Made by a program: the position numbers and the translations under genes. Below are positions 23,115 to 32,164 of a DNA stretch of 64,000 nucleotides, piece after piece (position 1 is the first letter of the stretch; each line of letters starts with the position of its first letter). The notes beneath the pieces were generated by a model, which ran no database searches, was not told the DNA's origin, and saw nothing but the letters and a program-made list of their open reading frames with translations. The DNA lies in the NCBI GenBank assembly GCA_900544715.1, contig UQWL01000009.1, forward strand, positions 1-64,000, written 5' to 3'. This DNA comes from an uncultured Oscillospiraceae bacterium. Lineage in GTDB: Bacteria; Bacillota; Clostridia; Oscillospirales; Acutalibacteraceae.

Positions 23115-25176
23115 CCTCCGCCTGCGCCTTCGCATCCTCAATCACTTTTTCTGCCACGTTCGCCGGCGCTTCCTCATAGCGGGTAAATTCCAGTGAGAAA
23201 TGGCCCCTGCCATGCGTTACAGAGCGCAGCGTCGTTGCAAAATCGCCCATCTCCGCCATCGGCACCTCGGCCACAATCTCCTGCATTTTATCCTCCGCCG
23301 GGCCCATGCCCAGCACGCGACCGCGGCGCTTGGTAATATCACCCATGATATCGCCCATCTTTTCATCCGGCATATAGGCCTTTAACGTTCCAATCGGCTC
23401 AAGGATCACCGGGTCCGCCTTCGGGATGCCGTTTTTATAAGCAATGGACGCCGCCGTTTTAAACGCCATTTCTGAAGAATCCACCGGATGATAAGAGCCA
23501 TCATACAGCGTCGCCTTTAGGCCAACCATCGGATACCCGGCCAGCACGCCCTTTGTCACGCTGTCGCGCAGGCCCTTTTCCACGGCCGGGAAGAAATTTT
23601 TCGGCACGGAGCCGCCCACAACCTCCTCCGCGAACACAAGCTCATCGCTGTCGCAGGGCTCGAAGCGGATAAACACATCGCCAAACTGCCCGTGGCCGCC
23701 GGATTGCTTCTTGTGGCGGCCTTGCACTTCCACACGCTTTTTGATGGATTCCCGGTATGCTACCTTTGGCACGCTCAACGTCACATCCACGCCGAATTTC
23801 GTTTTGAGCTTGGAAACGATCACATCGAGATGCTGCTCACCAAGGCCGGAGAGAATCTGCTCGTGTGTTTCATGGTTGGTTTTGAAAGTGATGGTGGGAT
23901 CTTCCTCCATCAGGCGGAAAAGGCCCGCCGCCACCTTCTCCTCCTCGCCCTTCTTCGCCACCTTGACCGCCATGCTCAGGCACGGCTCCGGGAAGGAGAC
24001 AGGGGCGAGCTTCAACACCTTTTTCGGGCTGCACAGCGTGTCGCCCGTGCGCATATTCGAGAGCTTTGTCACAACGCCGATATCACCCGCCGCGATCTCC
24101 GAACTATCATCCTGCTTCGCGCCACGCACGGAGATAATCTTGCCCATGCGTTCGCTCTCCTGCGTGCGCGCATTATAGGCGGGAACGTCCGCCGTAATTT
24201 TACCGGATACAACTTTAAAGAAGGACATCTTGCCCACAAATGGGTCGGCAATTGTTTTAAAGCAGATGGCGGCAAGCGGGCCGTCCGCATCGCAGGGGAG
24301 CTCCACCGCATTCCCATCCGCATCCTCCGCCGTCTCACCCGCGCATTCATAGGCGCGCGGCGCGATCTTCGACAGGCAGTCAAGCAGTTGGTCAACGCCC
24401 TCCGTTGTGTAGCCGGAGCAGGCAAACACGGGGTAAATCGAGCCGTCCGTCATGCCGTTTTGCAGGCCGCGGATGATCTCCTCCTGCGTAAACTCTGCGC
24501 CGTCGAAAAATTTCTCCATCAGCTCGTCATCCGTCGTGGCGACCGCTTCCTTGAGAAAATTAATCATCTCCGCAATGCGCGCATCCTGCGGAATAGGCAC
24601 TTCGGTTGCCTTACCATCCTGATATGTAAACGCTTTCTGCGCCATGAGGTTGACATATGCCTTGACCACGCTGCCCTCCATATAGGGCACGACGATCGGG
24701 CACAGCTGCGTTTCATGGACTTCCTTGAGAAAGTCAAGCGTTTTATAAAAATCGGTATTCTCGGCATCCACCTTGGTGATTGCAAACATCTTCGCAATCC
24801 CACGCGCGTCCGCCGCTTTGAAAGCCTTTTCCGCACCTACGTCGTATTTGCAGCCGGCGGCCGTGGTAATCAGCACGCAATCCGCTGCCCGGATGCCTTC
24901 GCTTACTCCGCCTGCAAAATCGAACAGGCCGGGCGTGTCGACAAGGTTCATCTTAATCCCATTCCATTCCAGCGGCGCGACTGCCGTAGAAACAGAGGCT
25001 TTGCGCTTTTTTTCTTCTCCGTCGTAGTCGAGCACGGTATTCCCGTCTGCAATGCGACCGAGGCGCTCTGTTGCCCCCGCCAGGTAAAGCATCGCCTCGG
25101 CGAGCGTCGTCTTACCCCTTCCGCCATGGCCGGCGATCGCAATATTTCGGATATCCTTTGCATGATAGGCTTTCAA
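23110..25176 (-). CDS. Elongation factor G-like translational GTPase (EF-G paralogue)
   Basis: 688 residues with EF-G domain order: GTPase domain with P-loop GHGGRGKTT (canonical EF-G has GHIDAGKTT), switch II DTPGLFDF and NKxD as TKVD; then the beta-barrel domain II, and domains III-V (HETHEQILSGLGEQHLDVI; GVDVTLSVPKVAYRE; GRRGRVLGM-like RRGRVLGMGP). Such P-loop-variant paralogues accompany the main EF-G in many Clostridia and are thought to act in translation or ribosome recycling; the exact role is uncertain. The start is TTG 25176, 8 nt from AAGGAGG. Single-gene unit with a good promoter. Confidence 0.88.
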   Translation of the reverse strand: MKAYHAKDIRNIAIAGHGGRGKTTLAEAMLYLAGATERLGRIADGNTVLDYDGEEKKRKASVSTAVAPLEWNGIKMNLVDTPGLFDFAGGVSEGIRAADCVLITTAAGCKYDVGAEKAFKAADARGIAKMFAITKVDAENTDFYKTLDFLKEVHETQLCPIVVPYMEGSVVKAYVNLMAQKAFTYQDGKATEVPIPQDARIAEMINFLKEAVATTDDELMEKFFDGAEFTQEEIIRGLQNGMTDGSIYPVFACSGYTTEGVDQLLDCLSKIAPRAYECAGETAEDADGNAVELPCDADGPLAAICFKTIADPFVGKMSFFKVVSGKITADVPAYNARTQESERMGKIISVRGAKQDDSSEIAAGDIGVVTKLSNMRTGDTLCSPKKVLKLAPVSFPEPCLSMAVKVAKKGEEEKVAAGLFRLMEEDPTITFKTNHETHEQILSGLGEQHLDVIVSKLKTKFGVDVTLSVPKVAYRESIKKRVEVQGRHKKQSGGHGQFGDVFIRFEPCDSDELVFAEEVVGGSVPKNFFPAVEKGLRDSVTKGVLAGYPMVGLKATLYDGSYHPVDSSEMAFKTAASIAYKNGIPKADPVILEPIGTLKAYMPDEKMGDIMGDITKRRGRVLGMGPAEDKMQEIVAEVPMAEMGDFATTLRSVTHGRGHFSLEFTRYEEAPANVAEKVIEDAKAQAEE

Positions 25177-25262
25177 ACCAATTTCCTCCTTCACGCCCGC
25201 CCCGCGGGGCGCAGCATATTTTGTTATTCAAAACCAATAATATTTTTTCGGTGTCACCGTGA

Positions 25263-25291
25263 ATTATAGCATAATTGATGATGCAGTTCAA
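25263..25291 (-). promoter_or_regulatory. Promoter of the EF-G-like gene
   Basis: Minus strand: TTGAAC (25286-25291), 17-bp spacer, extended -10 TGC-TATAAT (25263-25268). A small palindrome CGGTG-T-CACCG (25249-25259) lies in the leader. Confidence 0.8.
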
Positions 25292-25433
25292 TAAAAACTT
25301 TTGAGAATCCGCTAAATGGAGCACATTTCAAAAAATCCTGTTCACTTCTCCAAATTCAGCGTTCCGTTTTTGTGCAGGATAACGGTTTTCAAAGCACAAA
25401 AATATTTTTTTAGAACTTACCTTGCCGGAATAT

Positions 25434-25485
25434 ACAAAAATCCGTTTCCAGAATCCCGCAAGGGCGCCAGAAACGGATTTTTCTT
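25434..25485. terminator. Bidirectional terminator after the S1-domain gene
   Basis: AAAAATCCGTTTC (25436-25448) pairs with GAAACGGATTTTT (25470-25482), giving T tracts on both strands. Confidence 0.75.
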
Positions 25486-25505
25486 TCTCAGCTTTCTTAA
25501 CCCGC

Positions 25506-26447
25506 TTACTGCTCCTCTAAAGGGGGAAAGAAGCTCTCAACCACCTTTGGGCAGCATTCCGGGGAATAGATCCAATGGTCGATGTAGTCGCTGTCTGTAT
25601 AATATGTCACCGGAGGGGATGGATACTCCGCGTCGAAAGCGTCCACGATGATCAGCTTGATTTTCATGCGCTCCGGAATCAGGCTTTTGATATATACGCT
25701 CGCATGCTGGCCCGCATAAACGCCCTGCACATATTCCGCAAGCCCCGCGAGGTTCGGCGTAAGCTCCACGAAAACGCCGTATTTCTCTACAGAACGGATC
25801 ACGCCGGGCACCGTCTCCCCCGCCTTGAACTGGGCGGCATTTTGCTCCCAGGTGCCGAGCAGCTCCTTGTGCGTGAGCGTAATACGCCCATTTTCGTCAA
25901 TCCCCTTGACCAAGGCACGGATATCCTCGCCTGTGCGGAAGCGCTCCGACGGATGCGGGATGCGGGAAACGGAGATGCTGTCAATCGGCATCAGCGCGCT
26001 CAGCCCCGCCCCAATGTCGCAAAAAACACCGAAGCCCTCCATATGGGATACGCGCGCATCAATCACCTCGCCCGGCGTCAGGCGGGCAACGTCGGTTTCC
26101 ATGCATTCCAATTGTACGCTGCGGCGGCTGAGGATGGCCGAGGTGCGGCCCAGTGCATCCGCATCGAAGCCTGTGATGCGGAACATAACCGGCTTGTTGA
26201 CCCTTGAAATAATGGCGATATCACGCACCTTGCCCTCTTCGATACCCACGGCTGCCTCCTCGCGCGGGATGATCCCCTCCATACAGCCGAGATCAACGTG
26301 CAGGTTGTGATCCTTATCGCACAACAGCGCGCGCGCTTCCAAAATCCTGCCCTCAAAATAGGCATCGCGCAGCGCGGCGGAGGATGCGAACGCGGCGCGG
26401 TTTTCCGGTGTGTCCATTAGCCAGCCTTCCGGCTTAAAATGTTTCAT
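25506..26447 (-). CDS. S1 RNA-binding domain protein
   Basis: 313 residues made of S1-like OB folds: a degenerate one (about 35-100, ILEARALLCDKDHNLHVDLG), a typical one (about 125-190, GEVIDARVSHMEGFGVFCDIG, then GRITLTHKELLG) and a third (about 207-270, GETVPGVIRSVEKYGVFVEL). A C-terminal tail of about 45 residues is unique-looking. Related to ribosomal protein S1 but shorter, so a translation-associated RNA-binding role is inferred. ATG 26447 is chosen, with GGTGGG upstream; ATG 26459 is equally possible. Confidence 0.8.
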   Translation of the reverse strand: MKHFKPEGWLMDTPENRAAFASSAALRDAYFEGRILEARALLCDKDHNLHVDLGCMEGIIPREEAAVGIEEGKVRDIAIISRVNKPVMFRITGFDADALGRTSAILSRRSVQLECMETDVARLTPGEVIDARVSHMEGFGVFCDIGAGLSALMPIDSISVSRIPHPSERFRTGEDIRALVKGIDENGRITLTHKELLGTWEQNAAQFKAGETVPGVIRSVEKYGVFVELTPNLAGLAEYVQGVYAGQHASVYIKSLIPERMKIKLIIVDAFDAEYPSPPVTYYTDSDYIDHWIYSPECCPKVVESFFPPLEEQ

Positions 26448-26608
26448 TTTCCCACCCATTTCACCGCCTAAGGCGGCCTCTTTTTTCTCATGCCATGCAT
26501 GACCCTACCTGCCCTTGCCGCCGTTTGCGGCTGCTGGCGTTTCGCCCAAGAGGCGCAAATACGGCCCGGCTACGTTGCTATATATATGGGAAATGCTTTT
26601 TTTTCATG

Positions 26609-26625
26609 CCCCTTTGTGCTATAAT
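26609..26625 (+). promoter_or_regulatory. Extended -10 promoter before the DUF951 gene
   Basis: TTGTGCTATAATA has TGC-TATAAT (26617-26625) with only a T-rich -35 region. It lies about 45 nt before the start codon. Confidence 0.65.
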
Positions 26626-26672
26626 ATTTACCATATCTCTTCATTTTGGAATCCGGCTGGAGGCGATTTGGT

Positions 26673-26879
26673 ATGGATGTGAGGCCCGGTGACATCCTGG
26701 TGATGAAAAAAGAACACCCCTGCAAAAACAAGGAATTCCTCGTGCTCCGCGCGGGGATGGATTTTCGCATCCGCTGCACAAAGTGCGGGCGCGAGATTAT
26801 GGCGCCGCGCGTCAAGATCGAAAAGAATATCAAAAAAATCCTTCGGGAAGGCTCCGCCGCGCCGGAGACGGAAACGTAG
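26673..26879 (+). CDS. DUF951 (YyzM-like) small protein
   Basis: 68 residues, starting MDVRPGDILVMKKEHPC with a central CTKCG motif and the conserved end of the family (APRVKIEKNIKKI). DUF951 proteins are small, probably nucleic-acid- or metal-binding, and their function is unknown. GGAGG precedes ATG 26673; nine codons of upstream frame are ignored. It lies 76 nt before prfA and may be co-transcribed with it. Confidence 0.85.
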   Translation: MDVRPGDILVMKKEHPCKNKEFLVLRAGMDFRIRCTKCGREIMAPRVKIEKNIKKILREGSAAPETET

Positions 26880-26955
26880 CGCTAATTTAACCTATTTTTG
26901 CAGAGACGCAGGAGGCCCAGGCGGCTTTCCCCATAAATAAAGGATGGTTCATGGT

Positions 26956-28032
26956 ATGCTGGAAAAGTTAGAAAAGGTTGAAACGCGCTATGAAGAGGTT
27001 CAGCTCCGGCTGTGCGATCCGCAGATCGTCACCGATCAGGCGCAGTATAAAAAGCTCATGCAGGAGGCAAAGCACCTGGCCCCAATCGTTGAAAAATACC
27101 GCCAGTTTAAGGCGGCGCGCGATACGTTTCAGGAGGCGAAGGCACTGCTCGACGCGGGCGGGCTCGATAAGGATTTTCACGATATGGTGTTTGAAGAGCT
27201 GGAGCAGGCGCGCGCCGAAATGGAGCGCACGCAGGAGGAGCTGAAGGTTTTGCTGCTCCCGCGCGACCCGAACGACGATAAAAACGTGATTGTGGAAATC
27301 CGCGGCGGCGCGGGTGGGGAGGAGGCGGCGCTCTTTGCAGGCTCGCTATTGCGCATGTATTCCATGTATGCCGAGGCAAAGGGCTGGAAGGCCGAAATCC
27401 TCAGCGCAAACGAAACCGAGCTCGGCGGCTTCAAAGAAGTGAGCTTTATGATTGAAGGCGAGGGGGCCTACTCCCGCCTGAAATTCGAAAGCGGGGTGCA
27501 CCGCGTTCAGCGCGTGCCGGAAACGGAATCGCAGGGCCGCATCCACACTTCTACCGTAACCGTGGCGGTTCTGCCGGAGGCGGAAGAGGTGGATGTGGAG
27601 ATCAATCCCGCCGATTTGCAGATCGACACCTATCGCTCTGGCGGCGCGGGCGGGCAGCATGTCAATAAAACGGAATCCGCCATCCGCATTACACACCTGC
27701 CCACCGGCACAGTGGTTGAATGCCAGGACGAGCGCAGCCAATATAAGAATAAAGACCGCGCGATGAAAATCCTGCGTTCGCGCATCTTGGAGGCGGAGCG
27801 GGAAAAGCAGCATGAGGCGATCGCAGGTGAACGCCGCGCACAGGTCGGCACGGGCGACCGCAGCGAGCGCATCCGCACCTACAATTTCCCGCAGGGCCGC
27901 GTCAGCGATCACCGCATCGGCCTGACGCTCTATAAGATCGAGCAGATTATGAACGGCGCGCTCGATGAAGTGATCGACGCGCTCATCACGGCGGACACGG
28001 CGGAAAAGCTCAAAGCGGAAAACGACGCTTAA
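26956..28032 (+). CDS. prfA: Peptide chain release factor 1
   Basis: Reads UAA and UAG and triggers peptide release. 358 residues with an N-terminal coiled-coil domain, the codon-reading loop PET (PAT in E. coli) in RVPETESQGRIHTS, and the catalytic GGQ in GGAGGQHVNKTES. ATG 26956 is preferred to 26944, which abuts the SD AAAGGATGG. Next to it, at 28068, is the Sua5/YwlC gene. The release-factor methylase gene prmC, often beside prfA in Firmicutes, is not here. Confidence 0.95.
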   Translation: MLEKLEKVETRYEEVQLRLCDPQIVTDQAQYKKLMQEAKHLAPIVEKYRQFKAARDTFQEAKALLDAGGLDKDFHDMVFEELEQARAEMERTQEELKVLLLPRDPNDDKNVIVEIRGGAGGEEAALFAGSLLRMYSMYAEAKGWKAEILSANETELGGFKEVSFMIEGEGAYSRLKFESGVHRVQRVPETESQGRIHTSTVTVAVLPEAEEVDVEINPADLQIDTYRSGGAGGQHVNKTESAIRITHLPTGTVVECQDERSQYKNKDRAMKILRSRILEAEREKQHEAIAGERRAQVGTGDRSERIRTYNFPQGRVSDHRIGLTLYKIEQIMNGALDEVIDALITADTAEKLKAENDA

Positions 28033-28067
28033 CGCCCGCATTTGTTTTGGAAAGGAACGGGGTTTCC

Positions 28068-29093
28068 ATGCAGACAAACCTTTATCAGATCACGCCGGAT
28101 GACCAACCGGCGCTTGCGGAAATCGGCGCGCTTCTCCGCTCGGGCGGCCTTGCCGGAATCCCGACGGAAACCGTCTATGGCCTTGCGGCCAACGCGCTGG
28201 ACGGGCAGGCTGTGGCAAAGATCTTCCAGGCGAAGGGCCGCCCGCAGGATAATCCGCTGATCGTCCATATTGCGGCGTTTTCGCAGCTCTATCCGCTGGT
28301 CAGCGAAGTGCCCACGCAGGCAATCCGGCTTGCCCGCGCCTATTGGCCGGGGCCGCTGACGATGATCCTGCCAAAATCCCCCGCGATCCCGGAGGAGGTC
28401 AGCGCCGGGCTTGAAACGGTTGCGGTGCGTATGCCCTCCCACCCGCTCGCCCGCGCGATCATCCGTGCCGCAGGCGTGCCGCTTGCCGCCCCTTCGGCCA
28501 ACCTTTCGGGCAGCCCCAGCCCCACCACGGCGCAGCATGTGCTGGATGATATGGCCGGGCGCATCGAAGCGGTGGTGGATGGGGGCCCCTGCGCGGTGGG
28601 CGTGGAATCCACCGTGATAACGCTTGCGGCCCCCCGCCCACGGCTTTTGCGCCCGGGCGGCATTACGCCGGAGCAGCTGCGCGCCGTGCTCGGCGAGGTG
28701 GAGATCGACCGCGCCGTGGAGGAGCAGCTGGCGGCTGGGGAAAAGGCCGCCTCCCCCGGCATGAAATATAAGCACTATGCGCCAAAAGCCCATGTGGTAA
28801 TCCTGCGCGGGCCGTTTCAGCGCTATGCGCAATATGTGAACGCCCACGCGGGCGCTGGCGTTGCAGCCCTATGCTATGAAGGCGAGGAGCCCGCCCTGCA
28901 TGTGCGCGCTCTCCCCTGTGGCAGGGAGGGAGACCCTTCCTCCCAGGCGCAGCGCCTGTTCGACGCGCTGCGTTCACTCGACGCGATGGGCGTCCACACC
29001 GCCTATGCGCGCTGCCCGGAAAAACAGGGCGTGGGGCTTGCCGTTTATAACCGGCTGCTGCGTGCCGCCGCGTTTGAAATTGTTGATGTATAA
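28068..29093 (+). CDS. L-threonylcarbamoyladenylate synthase (Sua5/YwlC)
   Basis: Makes threonylcarbamoyl-AMP from threonine, bicarbonate and ATP for the t6A37 modification of ANN-decoding tRNAs. 341 residues: the YrdC/TsaC domain (about 10-200; GIPTETVYGLAANA, KGRPQDNPLIVHI, APSANLSGSPSPT) plus the C-terminal Sua5 domain after the SPGMKYKHYAPKA linker. ATG 28068 follows AAAGGAACGGGG. Part of a run of tightly spaced plus-strand housekeeping genes. Confidence 0.93.
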   Translation: MQTNLYQITPDDQPALAEIGALLRSGGLAGIPTETVYGLAANALDGQAVAKIFQAKGRPQDNPLIVHIAAFSQLYPLVSEVPTQAIRLARAYWPGPLTMILPKSPAIPEEVSAGLETVAVRMPSHPLARAIIRAAGVPLAAPSANLSGSPSPTTAQHVLDDMAGRIEAVVDGGPCAVGVESTVITLAAPRPRLLRPGGITPEQLRAVLGEVEIDRAVEEQLAAGEKAASPGMKYKHYAPKAHVVILRGPFQRYAQYVNAHAGAGVAALCYEGEEPALHVRALPCGREGDPSSQAQRLFDALRSLDAMGVHTAYARCPEKQGVGLAVYNRLLRAAAFEIVDV

Positions 29094-29187
29094 TAAGAGG
29101 CACTCATCACATTTTAACTGCTTTTCAAAGGGTTTTGGCGCTTTGCAATGCCCGCACGATTCCCCATTCGGAAGGACTGCTTACATC

Positions 29188-29805
29188 ATGGCGAACAAAA
29201 AAGGCCCCGTCATTGGCCTGACCGGGCAAACAGGGGCGGGCAAGAGCACCGCAGCCGCCCTCCTGCGCGCGCAGGGCCTGGCGGTGATCGATGCGGATGA
29301 AATCGCCCGCAAGGTGATGCAGCCGGGGAGCGTTGTCCTCTCCGCGCTGGCGGCCGCGTTCGGGGCGGATCTCATCCTGCCGGATGGGTCGCTCAACCGC
29401 CCGGTGCTCGCACAGCGCGCCTTCTCCTCCCCGGAGCGGACGGCGCGGCTCAACGCAATCACGCACCCCGCGATTATTCAAAAAATGCGCGCCGAAACAG
29501 CGCGCGCTTTTCAGGCCGGGGCAAAGGCCGTGGTGCTGGATGCACCCCAGCTTTTTGAAAGCGGCGAAAACCGGGCCTGCGATTTCATCATCGCTGTGGT
29601 CGCGCCGGAGGAACTGCGGATCAAGCGCATCATGCGGCGCGATCAAATCAGCGAAGAATCTGCCCGCCTGCGCGCGAATGCGCAGAAAAGCGAGGCATAC
29701 TATCAAGAGCACGCGGATTTTTTGGTGCGGAATTATCCCCCGTTTGACCTGCAGCAGGAGTTGGAGCCCGTATGGGCTCGCATCCGTTTGGCAGAGGATG
29801 TATAA
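29188..29805 (+). CDS. coaE: Dephospho-CoA kinase
   Basis: Phosphorylates dephospho-CoA on the 3'-hydroxyl in the last step of CoA synthesis. 205 residues; P-loop GLTGQTGAGKST, then VIDADEIARKV, the region LNAITHPAI, and DAPQLFESG, all typical of CoaE. ATG 29188 with GGAAGGA upstream. About 95 nt separate it from the Sua5 gene. Confidence 0.94.
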   Translation: MANKKGPVIGLTGQTGAGKSTAAALLRAQGLAVIDADEIARKVMQPGSVVLSALAAAFGADLILPDGSLNRPVLAQRAFSSPERTARLNAITHPAIIQKMRAETARAFQAGAKAVVLDAPQLFESGENRACDFIIAVVAPEELRIKRIMRRDQISEESARLRANAQKSEAYYQEHADFLVRNYPPFDLQQELEPVWARIRLAEDV

Positions 29806-29855
29806 AAATATGCAAATATGCAGCAAAATGAATGACAGGAAAGGAGCGGCCAGCG

Positions 29856-30443
29856 ATGGAAACCCGCAAACAAAAAGCCTTTTTGAAAATCGGCCTCCTG
29901 TTTCTGCTCTTTGCCGCCCTGGTGGCGCTGGTGACGGCGGTATCCTACCGCTCCCTGCTCAAGGCGTTTTATCCGATGAAGGAAACGGCCTTAGTCGAGC
30001 GCTATGCAGAGGAAAACGGGCTGGATGAAGCGCTTGTTTACGCCGTGATAAAAACGGAGAGCGATTTTGAGGCCGACGCCGTTTCCGCCGCAAAGGCGAA
30101 AGGGCTCATGCAGCTCACGCTCCCCACCTTCCAGTGGCTCCAGAGCAAAACGGGCGAAACCTTAGAGGGCGACGCGCTTTTTGATAAGGAAGTGAACGTG
30201 CGCTACGGCACCCTGTTTTTGCGCCTGCTCCAGGAGGAATTCGGCACCACGCAGGAGATTCTCGCCGCCTATCACGCCGGGCGCGGGCAGGTCAACCGCT
30301 GGCTGAAAGATCCGGGCGTATCGCAGGATGGCAAAACGCTCGACAGCATCCCCATCCCGGAAACCGCCCACTATGTCAAAAAGGTAACGAACGCCATGCA
30401 CCGCTACCAGAATCTTTATCATATAGGAGGAACCACATCATGA
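29856..30443 (+). CDS. Membrane-anchored lytic transglycosylase (SLT domain)
   Basis: 195 residues: an N-terminal transmembrane anchor (about 11-32), then a soluble-lytic-transglycosylase fold with the catalytic Glu in AVIKTESDF, the AKGLMQL motif and the AAYHAGRGQVNRW motif. It cuts peptidoglycan glycan strands to 1,6-anhydro ends outside the membrane. ATG 29856 has AAAGGAG before it. Its TGA overlaps the ATG of the aminopeptidase gene, so the two are translationally coupled. Confidence 0.9.
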   Translation: METRKQKAFLKIGLLFLLFAALVALVTAVSYRSLLKAFYPMKETALVERYAEENGLDEALVYAVIKTESDFEADAVSAAKAKGLMQLTLPTFQWLQSKTGETLEGDALFDKEVNVRYGTLFLRLLQEEFGTTQEILAAYHAGRGQVNRWLKDPGVSQDGKTLDSIPIPETAHYVKKVTNAMHRYQNLYHIGGTTS

Positions 30444-31858
30444 GCAATTTAGGCAAAGAAAAGAGCCAGGTTGAGCAGCTACAGGAGGAATTATTCCTCA
30501 AATCAAAGCACGCGATGCGCGGCGGCCTGGCCGACGCGGAGATTGAGCGCGCCGATCAATTTTGTGAGGATTACAAGGCCTTTTTAAATTCCGCCAAAAC
30601 GGAGCGGGAAGCCGCCGGATTCTTCTGCCGCAAGGCGGAGGCGCTGGGCTTTGTCCCCTTTGATCCGCAAAAGAAATACCAGGCGGGCGATAAGGTTTAC
30701 CGCCTGAACCGTGAAAAAGCCATTATCCTCGCCGTCATCGGCGAAAAGAGCGTGGGCGAGGGCGTGCGGATTGCCGCAGCGCACATTGACTCCCCCCGCC
30801 TGGATCTCAAGCCCAACCCGCTTTATGAGGATTTTGAGATGGCCCTGTTCAAAACCCATTATTACGGCGGCATCAAAAAATACCAGTGGACGGCAATCCC
30901 CCTCTCCCTGCACGGCGTGATCATCCGCCGCGACGGCAGCAAGATCAATGTGACCATCGGTGACCAGCCGGATGAGCCGAAATTCGTGGTGACCGACCTG
31001 CTCCCCCATCTGGCACAGGAGCAGATGAAGCGCACATTGGCGGACGGCGTGCGGGGCGAGGAGCTCAATATTCTCATCGGCAGCCGCCCCTTCCGCAGCG
31101 ATGAGGGCAGCGAGCTTGTGAAGCTCAACATTATAAAACTGCTCAACGAGAAATATAATATTGTGGAGAGCGATTTCCTCAGTGCGGAGCTTGAGCTTGT
31201 GCCCGCCTTCCCGGTGTGCGACATCGGCTTTGACCGCAGCATGATCGGCGGCTACGGCCATGACGACCGTGTGTGCGCCTACCCGGCGGCTATGGCGGCC
31301 TTTGCCTGCGAAAAGCCGGAATACACGGCGATTACCGTGCTCACTGATAAAGAGGAAACCGGCAGCGACGGCAACACCGGCCTCAACTCCTCCTATCTCA
31401 AATATTTCATTGCAGATCTCGCCCGCGCGGAAGGGCTTGCGGCGCGCGATGTGCTCAGCCGCTCCCGCTGCCTGTCGGCGGATGTGAACGCGGCCTTTGA
31501 CCCCACCTTCCCGGATGTGATCGAAAAGAAAAACGCCGCCTTCCTCAACCGTGGCGTCGTTGTGACGAAATACACCGGCTCCCGCGGCAAATCGGGCACG
31601 TCGGATGCCAGCGCGGAATTTATGGGCGAAGTGCGCAGGCTCTTTGACGAGAAGCAGATCTGCTGGCAGACCGGCGAGCTCGGCAAGGTGGATCTCGGCG
31701 GTGGCGGAACGGTCGCCATGTATGTGGCGAACCTCGATGTGGATGTTGTGGATGTTGGCGTGCCGGTGCTGTCGATGCACGCGCCCTTTGAGGTGGTTTC
31801 TAAAATCGACGTTTATATGGCGTTCCGCGCCTTCAAGGCGTTCTTCGGCCTGGATTAA
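30440..31858 (+). CDS. M18-family metallo-aminopeptidase
   Basis: 472 residues. M18 enzymes are dizinc, dodecameric cytoplasmic aminopeptidases with preference for acidic residues. Ligand segments are AAHIDSPRLDLK, DKEETGSDGNTG (Asp and Glu) and the late VGVPVLSMHAPFE His. The start overlaps the upstream stop (ATGA). Role: peptide turnover. A GC-rich hairpin with a poor T tract follows. Confidence 0.9.
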   Translation: MSNLGKEKSQVEQLQEELFLKSKHAMRGGLADAEIERADQFCEDYKAFLNSAKTEREAAGFFCRKAEALGFVPFDPQKKYQAGDKVYRLNREKAIILAVIGEKSVGEGVRIAAAHIDSPRLDLKPNPLYEDFEMALFKTHYYGGIKKYQWTAIPLSLHGVIIRRDGSKINVTIGDQPDEPKFVVTDLLPHLAQEQMKRTLADGVRGEELNILIGSRPFRSDEGSELVKLNIIKLLNEKYNIVESDFLSAELELVPAFPVCDIGFDRSMIGGYGHDDRVCAYPAAMAAFACEKPEYTAITVLTDKEETGSDGNTGLNSSYLKYFIADLARAEGLAARDVLSRSRCLSADVNAAFDPTFPDVIEKKNAAFLNRGVVVTKYTGSRGKSGTSDASAEFMGEVRRLFDEKQICWQTGELGKVDLGGGGTVAMYVANLDVDVVDVGVPVLSMHAPFEVVSKIDVYMAFRAFKAFFGLD

Positions 31859-31879
31859 GGCAAAATCAAATAGCAGGCA

Positions 31880-31915
31880 AACCCGGCGGAGGGCGTGCAG
31901 CCTTTTCGCCGGGTT
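31880..31915 (+). terminator. Weak terminator after the aminopeptidase gene
   Basis: AACCCGGCG/CGCCGGGTT stem with an 18-nt loop; only GTCCATAAA follows, so termination may be inefficient. Confidence 0.4.
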
Positions 31916-31936
31916 GTCCATAAAAAGCAGAGATAA

Positions 31937-32160
31937 AAACACAGTCCCGGTTGGTAGTCCGGGCGCAAGCGTATGGGGAAGGCAGGAAATGCATTCCCGG
32001 CCTTCCCCATACGCTGAAAAAAGCAGGTGCGGGCGGGTCCGACAGCCCGCATGATGTATATTGCCGTGCTTTTTTCAGGCCCGCGTTTTCAAACAGCAGG
32101 CCTTGTCAGTAACCTGCCTCCTTGGTTGTCCGTTCTCTGCCGTTCTCACAAAGGAGGAAG
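31937..32160 (+). promoter_or_regulatory. Structured leader of yjdF, probable yjdF-motif riboswitch
   Basis: The 5' region of the yjdF-like gene folds into consecutive hairpins: CCCGG/CCGGG (31945-31963), a 15-bp perfect stem GCGTATGGGGAAGGC/GCCTTCCCCATACGC (31969-32014) and a 12-bp perfect stem CTGAAAAAAGCA/TGCTTTTTTCAG (32014-32078) that encloses GCGGGC/GCCCGC. yjdF genes in Firmicutes are known to be preceded by the yjdF RNA, which binds aza-aromatic compounds. Position and structure fit, but I could not match the covariance model by eye. Confidence 0.6.
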
Positions 32161-32164
32161 GATT

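Noticed and set aside
23692..25269. 525-codon plus-strand frame opposite the EF-G-like gene
   Set aside because: Arg/His-rich composition typical of an antisense shadow, with no motif.
30584..31942. 452-codon minus-strand frame opposite the aminopeptidase
   Set aside because: Antisense shadow; the M18 motifs are on the plus strand.
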